This document shows positions 7,428-14,634 of a stretch of DNA of 19,402 nucleotides, one piece after another (the stretch's first letter is position 1; each line of letters starts with the position of its first letter). Below the pieces are notes generated by a model. It worked only from the letters and a program-made list of their open reading frames with translations, had not been told where the DNA came from and searched no databases. Made by a program: the position numbers and the translations under genes. This DNA comes from Anaerolineales bacterium UBA3001. Its GTDB lineage: Bacteria; Chloroflexota; Anaerolineae; Anaerolineales; UBA11657. The stretch spans positions 1-19,402 of the forward strand of contig DDZT01000096.1 in assembly GCA_002346435.1 (NCBI GenBank), in the 5' to 3' direction.

Positions 7428-8198
7428 TTACTTTGTATTTCTGTGACCGAATATTGATGTTCCGATCCTTAACATTGTAGCACCTTCTTGGATTGCTATA
7501 GCGTAGTCGGCGCTCATTCCCATCGATAGATGGTTCATTGGTAATTGCGGAAAGTGTTGTGATATCTGATCTTTGAGAATCCTTAGGTTTTGGAAGATTG
7601 GTCTTGATGCTTCAGGGTTATCTGTTATGGGAGCCATTGTCATAAGGCCTGCAATAATCAGGTTTGGTAAGTCTGCGATTTGGGATATTATGTTTACTAG
7701 ATTAGACCACTGAGGAGTGTTGAGGGCGGCATCGGTTGCGGTGAAACCTGACTTTGTGTGTTCCCCAGAGATATTACATTGCAACAATATCGATAGGGTA
7801 GTCTCGTGTTCAGATGCAAATCGGGATAGTCGGTTGGCGAGCTTGATTGTATCAACTGAATGGATGTGATTGAATAGCGAGGCACATGTACGTGCTTTGC
7901 GACTTTGTATGTGCCCTATCATGTGCCATATGGGTGGACTATTGTTAGATTGCATTTGGGCTGATAACAATTCTATTTTTGCGGATGCCTCTTCGACCCT
8001 GTTTTCTCCAAAATGTCTGTGACCCAACTTGTACAAACTTTCGATTGCTTCGACTGGCTGATTTTTGGTGACAGCAATTAAGGTGATGTCGTCTGGAGTG
8101 CGGCCTGACCGCTCCGCTATATCTTTGATATGGGTAAGTGTTGCATTGTAGGATATGGCTAATGAATCCGATGATAATGCATCATGTTGTTTTCGCAT
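7428..8198 (-). CDS. yggS: PLP homeostasis protein YggS (PLPBP/COG0325)
   Basis: A 256-residue single-domain PLP-binding protein with the alanine-racemase-like barrel. Family motifs in order: LIAVTKNQP with the Schiff-base lysine K45, FGENRVEEA (63-71), WHMIGHIQSRK (usual WHFIGxLQxxK), the HSVD segment, NISGEHTKSGF, LSMGMSADYAIAI and the phosphate-binding end LRIGTSIFG. It buffers pyridoxal phosphate and has no known catalytic turnover. An N-terminal extension of about 15 residues precedes the usual start region. ATG lies eight bases after the pgeF stop and lacks a ribosome-binding site, suggesting coupling to the upstream gene. Confidence 0.96.
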   Translation of the reverse strand: MRKQHDALSSDSLAISYNATLTHIKDIAERSGRTPDDITLIAVTKNQPVEAIESLYKLGHRHFGENRVEEASAKIELLSAQMQSNNSPPIWHMIGHIQSRKARTCASLFNHIHSVDTIKLANRLSRFASEHETTLSILLQCNISGEHTKSGFTATDAALNTPQWSNLVNIISQIADLPNLIIAGLMTMAPITDNPEASRPIFQNLRILKDQISQHFPQLPMNHLSMGMSADYAIAIQEGATMLRIGTSIFGHRNTK

Positions 8199-8206
8199 GA
8201 GTAATA

Positions 8207-8980
8207 CTATGGTAAGTATATTACGGCGCCAAATCTACCTGACGGGCTTGGTTCTGTTCGGTGCGAGAAAAAATAATCGTTATTGTTAGCCGTACATAGA
8301 TTGCTGGTTTCAATTGATTGTACACCGGATGCAGTTAATGCACGCTTGTTTGCTTCAAGTAGGTCCAAGTGCACCAAATTATTTTTGTATAGAAGTATTT
8401 CATCTGTTGCGTTGAAGTTCTCGCGAAATAAGTTGGCTACTTCCTCGCCAACCGCGTAATGGTCAACCGTAATACAAGGCCCAATGGCGGCCAATAGTTT
8501 ATGCGGCTTGGAGCCAAACGCGGAGTTCATTGCTCTTACAACTGAGGGCGTGACTCCAGCCAGGGTTCCTCGCCAGCCTGCATGAGCTAGGCCTATCGCG
8601 TGGTTAGTAGGGTCATATAGCATTATGGGAACGCAGTCGGCAAAACGCATGAGCAACGATGTGTTCGGGGTTTGTGTTATAAGCCCATCAGCTTCTATGT
8701 GATTATGGAATTGTTTATTATCGGTTGCTATTACTCGTCCTCCATGGACTTGAGTTACCGTCCTCAGTGACGTGATGGGTATGGCTAGAGAATCGTAGGC
8801 GAGAGCTATGTTTGCGCGGACGTTTTGTTTGCTGTCACCTGTGCCTGTACTCATATTAAGACTATCGTATGGATAAGGACTGACGCCGCCTGACCTGCCA
8901 AAAATACCATGCTTAATACTAGTTGTGGGGATTGTTTCAAAAGTAAAGTACGTGATCTTGTTTTCGGAATGAGATATCAT
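8207..8980 (-). CDS. pgeF: Peptidoglycan editing factor PgeF (YfiH, laccase-domain family)
   Basis: A 257-residue member of the YfiH/DUF152 family. Metal-ligand motifs are intact: TQVHG (H79), RFADCVPIMLYDP (C116) and GLAHAGWRGTLAG (H133), followed by AAIGPCI and a C-terminal SHRTEPSPSGRFGAVIYL (family SHRR...GR..A.I.L). In E. coli the protein removes mis-incorporated amino acids from peptidoglycan stem precursors in the cytoplasm; other members have purine nucleoside/adenosine-related activity, so the substrate here is open. It lies 12 bases after the DUF2085 gene and eight bases before yggS, a conserved neighbour in many bacteria. Confidence 0.95.
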   Translation of the reverse strand: MISHSENKITYFTFETIPTTSIKHGIFGRSGGVSPYPYDSLNMSTGTGDSKQNVRANIALAYDSLAIPITSLRTVTQVHGGRVIATDNKQFHNHIEADGLITQTPNTSLLMRFADCVPIMLYDPTNHAIGLAHAGWRGTLAGVTPSVVRAMNSAFGSKPHKLLAAIGPCITVDHYAVGEEVANLFRENFNATDEILLYKNNLVHLDLLEANKRALTASGVQSIETSNLCTANNNDYFFSHRTEPSPSGRFGAVIYLP

Positions 8981-8992
8981 AGTTTGCTAAGG

Positions 8993-9667
8993 TTACCTGT
9001 GGTGCACACCTTGTTGGTATAGTTTGTTTGTGTGTTTCTGGCAGTACTTTTCGATTTGGGGGTAAGAGTACCATATACTCATAGTGCCAAAGAGGCCTCC
9101 AGTAAATGTACTTATTATGTGGGCGTGGCGTAATTTAAATTCAGTAAATATGTTCGTAGAATCGGTGAGTACAACAGTATCGATAATGATAGGTAATAGC
9201 CCTATAGCTAAGTATATATAGGTGGTTAGATTTGGTATTCGTACGCACTTTGATTTTAGGTGATGATATATAAGGCTGGCGCCAAATACGCCTAGATATA
9301 TTGCTGTGCATCTATGACACAAGGCGGTTTTCCAGCCTATTTCTTGAGTTCCAAGGAAGGCGCTACACTCGACACATGGCATGACACTATTTGGTAATGA
9401 TGCTTCTAGCGAGGGTAGTATTGCAGGGTTGAAGGTTAGTGAAGTTGTTGAGAATAACCATGATTTGTATGCATCCTGGTGGCAAACAGCAGAGTAAATT
9501 CGGTAAAGTAAATGACCTGGTTTGTGCAAGCCGGCGGACATTAGTATGGGCGCAAGTAAAGCGAGAGTGATATATGTGCCCGAAAATATAGTAGCGGCCT
9601 TGGTCCAGTGTTTAATCATATTCGATTGAATAAGTGCGATCCAGATTGGTTTAGGCGATGAAGTCAT
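8993..9667 (-). CDS. DUF2085 membrane protein with CHQ and paired CxxC motifs
   Basis: A 224-residue polytopic protein of the DUF2085 family. One helix spans about 23-44, then comes the family motif VCHQ (C62-H63-Q64). About 50 residues later FLGTQEIGWKTALCHRCTAIYLG (C117-x2-C120) begins the second hydrophobic part, with further helices at about 148-165 and 180-200. The region between carries an extra C98-x2-C101 pair. The long spacing and the FLGxQExGxKxALC segment resemble the Chloroflexota-type members I remember. Five cysteines plus H63 could bind metal or take part in thiol exchange. The function is not established. It sits between tlpA (six bases upstream) and pgeF, which suggests, but does not prove, a redox or metal link. 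Methionine 17 is an alternative start; neither start has a ribosome-binding site. Confidence 0.82.
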   Translation of the reverse strand: MTSSPKPIWIALIQSNMIKHWTKAATIFSGTYITLALLAPILMSAGLHKPGHLLYRIYSAVCHQDAYKSWLFSTTSLTFNPAILPSLEASLPNSVMPCVECSAFLGTQEIGWKTALCHRCTAIYLGVFGASLIYHHLKSKCVRIPNLTTYIYLAIGLLPIIIDTVVLTDSTNIFTEFKLRHAHIISTFTGGLFGTMSIWYSYPQIEKYCQKHTNKLYQQGVHHR

Positions 9668-9673
9668 TATTGG

Positions 9674-10267
9674 TTACTTGGAAAGAAGTTGCTCGATTTG
9701 TTGAGTGAGCATATGGGGTTGAAGCATTCCTATATGGGTGTGCGATATTTTGCCGGCCGTGTCGATAAATACTGTGGTAGGGTAGCCACGAATTTGGTAT
9801 TGTGTCTGCACTAAACCAGTTTTATCCAGTAGCGTTCTGAATGTAAGCCCTAAGCTAGATGCGAAGCTGAGAACAGTTGTTGGATCCTCTGCGTAATTTA
9901 TAGCTAATATTGTTAGTTCGGATTTTGAATAGGCGTTATGGGCCTCTTGGAGATGAGGCATCTCGGTTTTGCATGGCCCACACCAGGTAGCCCAAAAATT
10001 AAGTACGACAGGTTTGCCATTGAACTGACTAAGTGTTACATACTGATTTGTGCTTGCGTCTATTAGCCTGAAGTCAGGAGCTACAGATCCTGGTAGGATT
10101 GTATGGGCTGAAGGCGTGCTAATATTGTTGGTCTGGGAGTTAGGGGAGATATCGAGATTGCGCAATGCTGGATTGGTTGCATATAGGATTGCTCCCAGTA
10201 TTAGACCAAATCCCGCTCCGGCAAGTAACTCTTTTTTATGAGTGAGTGGCGGTAAGAATTTAGGCAT
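9674..10267 (-). CDS. Membrane-anchored TlpA/ResA-type thiol-disulfide oxidoreductase
   Basis: About 197 residues. A single N-terminal helix (about 13-30, LLAGAGFGLILGAILYA) anchors an extracytoplasmic thioredoxin fold with active site WATWCGPC (C96, C99), the usual TlpA glutamate-proline segment TEMPHL just after it, and cis-Pro in RGYPTTVF (P163). Linker residues 37-57 are rich in Asn, Ser and Thr. These proteins reduce apocytochrome c haem-site cysteines or other exported thiols, receiving electrons from CcdA, which is encoded immediately upstream (fits well). I chose ATG at 10267; a TTG four codons upstream (10279) is also in frame and would give 201 residues. Confidence 0.92.
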   Translation of the reverse strand: MPKFLPPLTHKKELLAGAGFGLILGAILYATNPALRNLDISPNSQTNNISTPSAHTILPGSVAPDFRLIDASTNQYVTLSQFNGKPVVLNFWATWCGPCKTEMPHLQEAHNAYSKSELTILAINYAEDPTTVLSFASSLGLTFRTLLDKTGLVQTQYQIRGYPTTVFIDTAGKISHTHIGMLQPHMLTQQIEQLLSK

Positions 10268-10300
10268 GCTTTGGGGCAATGGGAGCTACTTCGGTGTTCG

Positions 10301-11095
10301 TCATCGGCTTAGTGTTGCCCAGAGGCTGACAATTGTATTATCGATTGTTTGCTGTAAATCTAATAGAACTGGTAATTGCGCAAATCTTATGGTTAGCAGG
10401 CTAAGAGTTCCAGTAAATAGAAGTGTACCGATTATTACTAGTAATATTCCATTGGCAGTCTGAAGGTAGCGTAGTTTAGGTCCAAGCCTTTGAAATATGT
10501 GTGCAACTTTATCAACGGCCGTAGATGCAACAATAAAAGGTATTGCAAGGCCAGCGGAATAGCTAGTAAGCATCTGCACTCCGGTAGTTAGCCCTTCGCT
10601 GGTCAAGGCCATTGTTAGCATAGCTCCAAGCACTGGTCCAACACAGGGTGACCAACCAGCCGAAAAAAACACTCCCATAAGGAAGGATGATAATAAACCA
10701 AATTTTTTGTTCCCCGGTTGGTTGAACTGATGCCTTGAATCGTAATAGAGCCATGGTATAGTGATAGTTCCCATCACGTGTAGCCCAAAAACTATTACGG
10801 CCAATCCGCCGAGTTGAGAAAGAATACTTCTGTAGTCGTATAGTATGTTTCCAATAGCGCTTGCAGCCGCTCCTAATGAAATAAAAACAAAACTAAATCC
10901 AAATACAAAGGCCGTGCCGTGTACTAGGGCTTGTCGGTGGCTAGTAGTAGGCTGTTTAGTTTGAGAGGGATCCGCTATGACCTGGCCACTTAAGTAGCCA
11001 ATGTAGATCGGCACTAAAGAAAATACGCAAGGTGATAGGAACGAAGCTAGGCCAGCAATAAAGGCTAGTCCAAGTGATAGGTCTGTGGCATTCAT
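10301..11095 (-). CDS. ccdA: Cytochrome c biogenesis / thiol-redox transmembrane protein CcdA
   Basis: A 264-residue protein with six predicted membrane helices and the two redox cysteines expected of CcdA: SPCV (C23) in helix 1 and GWSPCVGP (C151) in helix 4. It carries electrons from cytoplasmic thioredoxin across the membrane to TlpA/ResA-like partners. It is the first gene of the leftward run; its TGA lies 33 bases before the chosen tlpA ATG. A possible electron source, TrxB/thioredoxin, begins at the far end of the window. No Ccm/Res haem-lyase genes are present here, so whether it serves cytochrome c or other exported thiol proteins is open. There is no clear ribosome-binding site before ATG. 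Confidence 0.96.
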   Translation of the reverse strand: MNATDLSLGLAFIAGLASFLSPCVFSLVPIYIGYLSGQVIADPSQTKQPTTSHRQALVHGTAFVFGFSFVFISLGAAASAIGNILYDYRSILSQLGGLAVIVFGLHVMGTITIPWLYYDSRHQFNQPGNKKFGLLSSFLMGVFFSAGWSPCVGPVLGAMLTMALTSEGLTTGVQMLTSYSAGLAIPFIVASTAVDKVAHIFQRLGPKLRYLQTANGILLVIIGTLLFTGTLSLLTIRFAQLPVLLDLQQTIDNTIVSLWATLSR

Positions 11096-11150
11096 GTGTA
11101 TGGTGTTAGTGTCTCTATTTCAAATATGATATAAATGGTAAAGATTAATG

Positions 11151-11235
11151 TATTTGCGTATGATTTATTCTGTTGGCGGGTAATGTGCGTATTTCTAAAT
11201 AAAGTATTTTGCGTAATATTACCTTACCCGGTAAT
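11151..11235. promoter_or_regulatory. Repeat-rich divergent regulatory spacer between ccdA and the exchanger gene
   Basis: The 238-base spacer (11096-11333) separates divergent genes. TGCGTA occurs three times in the same direction (11155-11160, 11186-11191, 11210-11215), two of them in the longer form TATTT(T)GCGTA. GGTAAT or its complement occurs three times (11179-11184, 11218-11223, 11230-11235). GTAATATTAC (11213-11222) is a perfect palindrome, and TTACC-C-GGTAA (11224-11234) is an inverted repeat. These look like operator half-sites. No strong promoter stands out; a weak + candidate is TTGGCA (11238-11243) with TATAGA (11259-11264) at 15 bases. I recognise no riboswitch. Confidence 0.35.
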
Positions 11236-11333
11236 CGTTGGCAAGGAGACTCTGGATTTATAGAAACATTGTAGAGATGCTACTTTTATGTAAAAATGGA
11301 TAGGTTATTTAGGTTCTTTAATAAGGGTGTTGA

Positions 11334-12404
11334 ATGATTAGTACTATATTGTTGTGCTTAGCATCAATCACGATTGCTGTTTATCTTTTAGCTATACTAA
11401 CTGACAGGTATTTCATAGTGAGTCTTGATGAAATATCCGGTCGTTTGAGGCTGTCTAATGACGTTGCGGGAGCCACTTTAATGGCTATGGGCTCGTCGGC
11501 TCCGGAGCTTGCCATTGCATTGATTGCATTGGTGAAGCCGGGTGGGCATGGCGACGTGGGTATTGGTACAATAGTTGGTTCGGCTCTGTTTAATATACTT
11601 GTAATTACAGGCGCTTCAGCTCTAGCTAGACCCTTGCGTATAACGTGGTCAGTTGTCACTCGTGATGTACTTGTGTATTGTGCAAGTGTAGGATTGTTGT
11701 TGTGGGCATTTGCAGATAATAGGATCGATACTGGAGAAGCCTCAATTTTCATTGCGTTCTACGCTGTGTATGTTGCTAGTTTGTTGTGGTGGAGCAAGGC
11801 GCAAAAAGTTGGTGACAGTGGATTAGATGAAGTCGTAGAAGAAGCAATAGATTTGACTGATGAGAACAAATCCGTGACCGAAGGTTTGGCCATGCTGATT
11901 GATCGCGTATTTCATGCTCTTATGGGAGATGCAAGAACTAAATATGTCCGGGCATTCTTAGTGTCGATTGGTTTGATCAGCATAATTAGTTGGGTTTTGG
12001 TGGAAAGTGGGATTGCCTTAGCTAATGCTGTTGGGGTGCCGCCGGTAATTGTGGCTCTGACGATACTGGCACCAGGTACATCGGTACCTGATATGATATC
12101 GTCAATTGTTGTAGCTAAGCAAGGTAGAGGAGGAATGGCCGTGGCTAATGCTGTCGGTTCTAACATCTTCGACATCTTGATTGGACTAGGTCTTCCGTGG
12201 TTGCTGATAATAATGAGTGGTCGCAAGTATATTGAGGTAAATGCTGAAGGTATTGCCGGATCCACCTGGCTTCTTTTAGGGTCCGTGCTTGTTTTGTATG
12301 TGCTTATGTGGACTGGACGCCGGTTAGGTCGGAAAGAAGGACTGGTTTTGGTGGGCGGATACTTTGTCTACGTAGTATGGATGTATTTTGGACAAACAGT
12401 CTGA
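11334..12404 (+). CDS. Sodium/calcium exchanger, K+-dependent (NCKX)-like CaCA family
   Basis: A 356-residue CaCA-superfamily antiporter with two alpha repeats, each in a five-helix half, separated by an acidic cytoplasmic loop (about 156-190). Alpha-1 reads MAMGSSAPELAIALIAL (E58) then GDVGIGTIVGSALFNIL; alpha-2 reads ILAPGTSVPDMISSIVVA (D253) then MAVANAVGSNIFDILIGLGLPW (D280). GSSAPE/GTSVPD and especially GSN-IFD, where NCX has Asn instead of Asp, match NCKX-type K+-dependent exchangers more than the common bacterial YrbG set (established: these acidic residues correspond to NCKX2 E188, D548 and D575). It probably extrudes Ca2+ using the Na+ gradient, with K+ dependence inferred. An AGGGTG-like site precedes ATG. 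It is first of three + strand genes. Confidence 0.88.
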   Translation: MISTILLCLASITIAVYLLAILTDRYFIVSLDEISGRLRLSNDVAGATLMAMGSSAPELAIALIALVKPGGHGDVGIGTIVGSALFNILVITGASALARPLRITWSVVTRDVLVYCASVGLLLWAFADNRIDTGEASIFIAFYAVYVASLLWWSKAQKVGDSGLDEVVEEAIDLTDENKSVTEGLAMLIDRVFHALMGDARTKYVRAFLVSIGLISIISWVLVESGIALANAVGVPPVIVALTILAPGTSVPDMISSIVVAKQGRGGMAVANAVGSNIFDILIGLGLPWLLIIMSGRKYIEVNAEGIAGSTWLLLGSVLVLYVLMWTGRRLGRKEGLVLVGGYFVYVVWMYFGQTV

Positions 12405-12442
12405 TGCTATGGATACTAGCATATAAGGGCCGGTAGATAGCA

Positions 12443-13204
12443 ATGACTGAGCTCACTCAAATTGCAGCGGTGATTATCGCAGGGTTTGCCTGTGGTTTTA
12501 TTAATACATTAGCCGGAAGTGGTTCTTTGATTACTTTGCCATTACTTATATTCTTAGGATTACCTGCGCCTGTAGCAAATGGAACCAATAGAGTCGCAAT
12601 TGTTATTCAGAATATAGTCGCGGTAAGTAGTTTCCGGGCTCAAAATGTTCTCGACATAAAGCCGGCTGTTAAATATGCTTTGCCCGCGGTAATAGGCGCT
12701 GTTCTTGGGGCGCAGATCGCTGTGGATATCAACGCAGTACAGATGGAAAGAATTATCGGGGGATTGATGTTGGCTTTGCTTCCATTTGTATTTTGGAATC
12801 CTAAGAGTTGGCTCAATGATAGGATTAATCTAGTTACCAAAAGATATTCCTTTTCAGTGGCATCCATGTTTTTTGTAATAGGAATGTATGGTGGTTTTGT
12901 GCAGGCTGGTGTTGGCATATTTTTGTTGATGGGACTCGTTTACGCCGGTCAATTTGACTTGATAAAAGGAAATGCCGTAAAAGTTTTTATTGTTTTGTGC
13001 TTTACGGTTTTTGCTCTCGGAGTTTTTTTGATAAATGGGCATGTTGACTGGAGGATAGGTCTCACATTGGCGGCTGGAAATGCTATGGGAGCTATGGTCG
13101 CATCCCGTTTAGCGGTGAAACGTGGCGAGCAGTTTATTAGATGGGTGCTTCTAGTAGCGATATTAATGGGTGCGTCGAAACTGCTGGGTGTTGCCTTTGC
13201 ATAG
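12443..13204 (+). CDS. TSUP (TauE/SafE) family anion permease
   Basis: A 253-residue membrane protein with the TauE/SafE signature near its N-terminus: GFACGFINTLAGSGSLITLPLLIFLGLPAPVANGTNRVAI, then repeated in weaker form at GGFVQAGVGIFLLMGL in the second half. About seven to eight hydrophobic helices are visible. Characterised family members export sulfite, sulfoacetate or other small sulfur-organic anions, or import nitrate/lactate-like acids; the substrate here is unknown. It begins 38 bases after the exchanger gene and ends 54 bases before mobA. Co-direction suggests a shared transcript. A weak AAGGG lies upstream of the ATG. Confidence 0.9.
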   Translation: MTELTQIAAVIIAGFACGFINTLAGSGSLITLPLLIFLGLPAPVANGTNRVAIVIQNIVAVSSFRAQNVLDIKPAVKYALPAVIGAVLGAQIAVDINAVQMERIIGGLMLALLPFVFWNPKSWLNDRINLVTKRYSFSVASMFFVIGMYGGFVQAGVGIFLLMGLVYAGQFDLIKGNAVKVFIVLCFTVFALGVFLINGHVDWRIGLTLAAGNAMGAMVASRLAVKRGEQFIRWVLLVAILMGASKLLGVAFA

Positions 13205-13258
13205 TAAAGTTCGCTTTAATTTACCAGTAGGTTGGACACTTGCTATAGCAGGATCAGT

Positions 13259-13882
13259 ATGAGCATTGCGGTAGAAGACATCGGGGTCGCTATATTAGCG
13301 GGCGGAAAATCTTCCAGAATGGGAACTGACAAAGGTTTGGTTCTGTTAGAGGGCCTCCCCCTGGTTGAGCGTATAACTCGGCAGATATCAGATTTATTCG
13401 CAAATATTTTTATAGTCACAAATAAACCTGGGGAATACAGTCGGTTTGGCTATCCAATGGTGTCTGATTTGATTAAGGATGTTGGCCCGCTGGGAGGAAT
13501 CTATTCAGCGCTTGATTATGATACGCATGACTACACATTGATACTAAGCTGTGATATGCCTTTTGTTAGTCAAGGTGTATTGTTGTATTTGTTGCAAACC
13601 GCAGAAAAATATCAAGCTGTCGTACCGCGGATGGATAAATTTTCTCATCCTGAGCCCCTGCGTGCAGTTTATCGGAGTGACTGCCAAATGGAGATTTACA
13701 AATACTTGCAAACGGGCGGGCGTAAGGTTGTTGGATTTTATGAAGCAATTGATGTCCGGTATGTAGAAAGTGGAGAAATTGAAGAGATAGACCCGGGCGC
13801 AGGGTCGTTTTTTAATGCGAATACACCTCAAGATTTGGTAAAAGCTGCAAGGCTAACAAAGTACTATCCGCTGAAAGAATAA
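13259..13882 (+). CDS. mobA: Molybdenum cofactor guanylyltransferase MobA
   Basis: About 207 residues. The N-terminal nucleotide-binding loop LAGGKSSRMGTDKGL (13-27) with conserved Lys, SDLIKDVGPLGGIYSAL (69-85) and LSCDMPF (D99, Mg-binding) identify MobA, which joins GMP to Mo-molybdopterin to form the guanine dinucleotide cofactor. The C-terminal FFNANTPQDL is also typical. I prefer the ATG at 13259 because AGGA (13250-13253) lies five bases before it and the protein then starts at the usual place; a TTG at 13232 would add nine residues. No molybdoenzyme is encoded in this window. The stop lies four bases from the stop of the convergent gene. Confidence 0.94.
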   Translation: MSIAVEDIGVAILAGGKSSRMGTDKGLVLLEGLPLVERITRQISDLFANIFIVTNKPGEYSRFGYPMVSDLIKDVGPLGGIYSALDYDTHDYTLILSCDMPFVSQGVLLYLLQTAEKYQAVVPRMDKFSHPEPLRAVYRSDCQMEIYKYLQTGGRKVVGFYEAIDVRYVESGEIEEIDPGAGSFFNANTPQDLVKAARLTKYYPLKE

Positions 13883-13886
13883 ATGT

Positions 13887-14612
13887 TTACGTGTTTGGTG
13901 TACTGTACAGGGTAGTGAAGATACTTATAGCTATATAGTATGTTGAGCATATTATTGATATGCCAAGAGGAATTGGGTAGACTGTAGGATATGTAAGTAT
14001 TAGGCTGAAGCCGGATATACCCCATATTATGGCTACCGACATTATTAGTGTCTTGTGCTTGGTGGTGCGGCTGGGATAATAATATTTGATTGGTACAAAT
14101 ATTAGTGCTGTTAGTACAGTCAATAGTATAAGGTTGCTAGTGTGGCTGGGGTCAAGTAAAAGTATGTATAGTACTGCCACATTCCAGTATGAAGGGAAAC
14201 CTGTGAAAAAGTTATCGTGTGTTTTAGATTCTGATTGTGCAAATTGGTATGCTGAAGCAATCAGTATTGCTGGAAGCAACCAATTGTTGTAGTCGACTGG
14301 TATTAGCTGCGCTTTATATATAAATATGACTGGCACCATAACGTACGTAATATAATCTACTATTGCGTCTAGGAGTGTGCCGTCGAAGGAAGGTAGTTTC
14401 TTAGCAGAATTAAGTCTTCTAGCTATCGTTCCGTCTATAGCGTCTGATATTACGCCGGCTGTCATCCATATTAGCGCCATTCTATAGTGCGAAGCAAATA
14501 TTTCTACTAGAGATAAAAAGGCGAATAGGAGACCGCTTGCAGTAACGAGGTGAGGCGTCCATAGGGTGGCTGTATTCAATGCTGTTCGTATAGATGGTGA
14601 TAGTCTAGACAT
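13887..14612 (-). CDS. pcs: CDP-alcohol phosphatidyltransferase, phosphatidylcholine synthase (Pcs)-like
   Basis: A 241-residue membrane enzyme with about eight helices. The CDP-alcohol motif is complete: D57-x2-D60-G-x2-A-R65, then G78-x3-D82-x3-D86. The spacing between AR and G is 12 residues rather than the common eight, and LPSFDGTLLDAIVDYITYVMVP plus QSESKTHDNFFTGFPSYWN and VPIKYYYPSRT closely resemble bacterial phosphatidylcholine synthases that condense CDP-diacylglycerol with choline. If correct, the organism can make phosphatidylcholine from external choline. It could instead be a related enzyme using another alcohol. It is the last gene of the leftward ABC-hemW-WD40 run, 22 bases after the WD40 gene. 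Confidence 0.75.
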   Translation of the reverse strand: MSRLSPSIRTALNTATLWTPHLVTASGLLFAFLSLVEIFASHYRMALIWMTAGVISDAIDGTIARRLNSAKKLPSFDGTLLDAIVDYITYVMVPVIFIYKAQLIPVDYNNWLLPAILIASAYQFAQSESKTHDNFFTGFPSYWNVAVLYILLLDPSHTSNLILLTVLTALIFVPIKYYYPSRTTKHKTLIMSVAIIWGISGFSLILTYPTVYPIPLGISIICSTYYIAISIFTTLYSTPNT

Positions 14613-14634
14613 GAAATGTGAGCTCTGCGTATCG

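Noticed and set aside
7428..7472. Possible frameshift or altered end in yggS
   Set aside because: The reading frame retains the usual C-terminal LRIGTSIFG and stops a few residues later, as in the family.
13232..13258. TTG start for mobA
   Set aside because: The ATG at 13259 has AGGA at good spacing and begins where MobA proteins normally begin.
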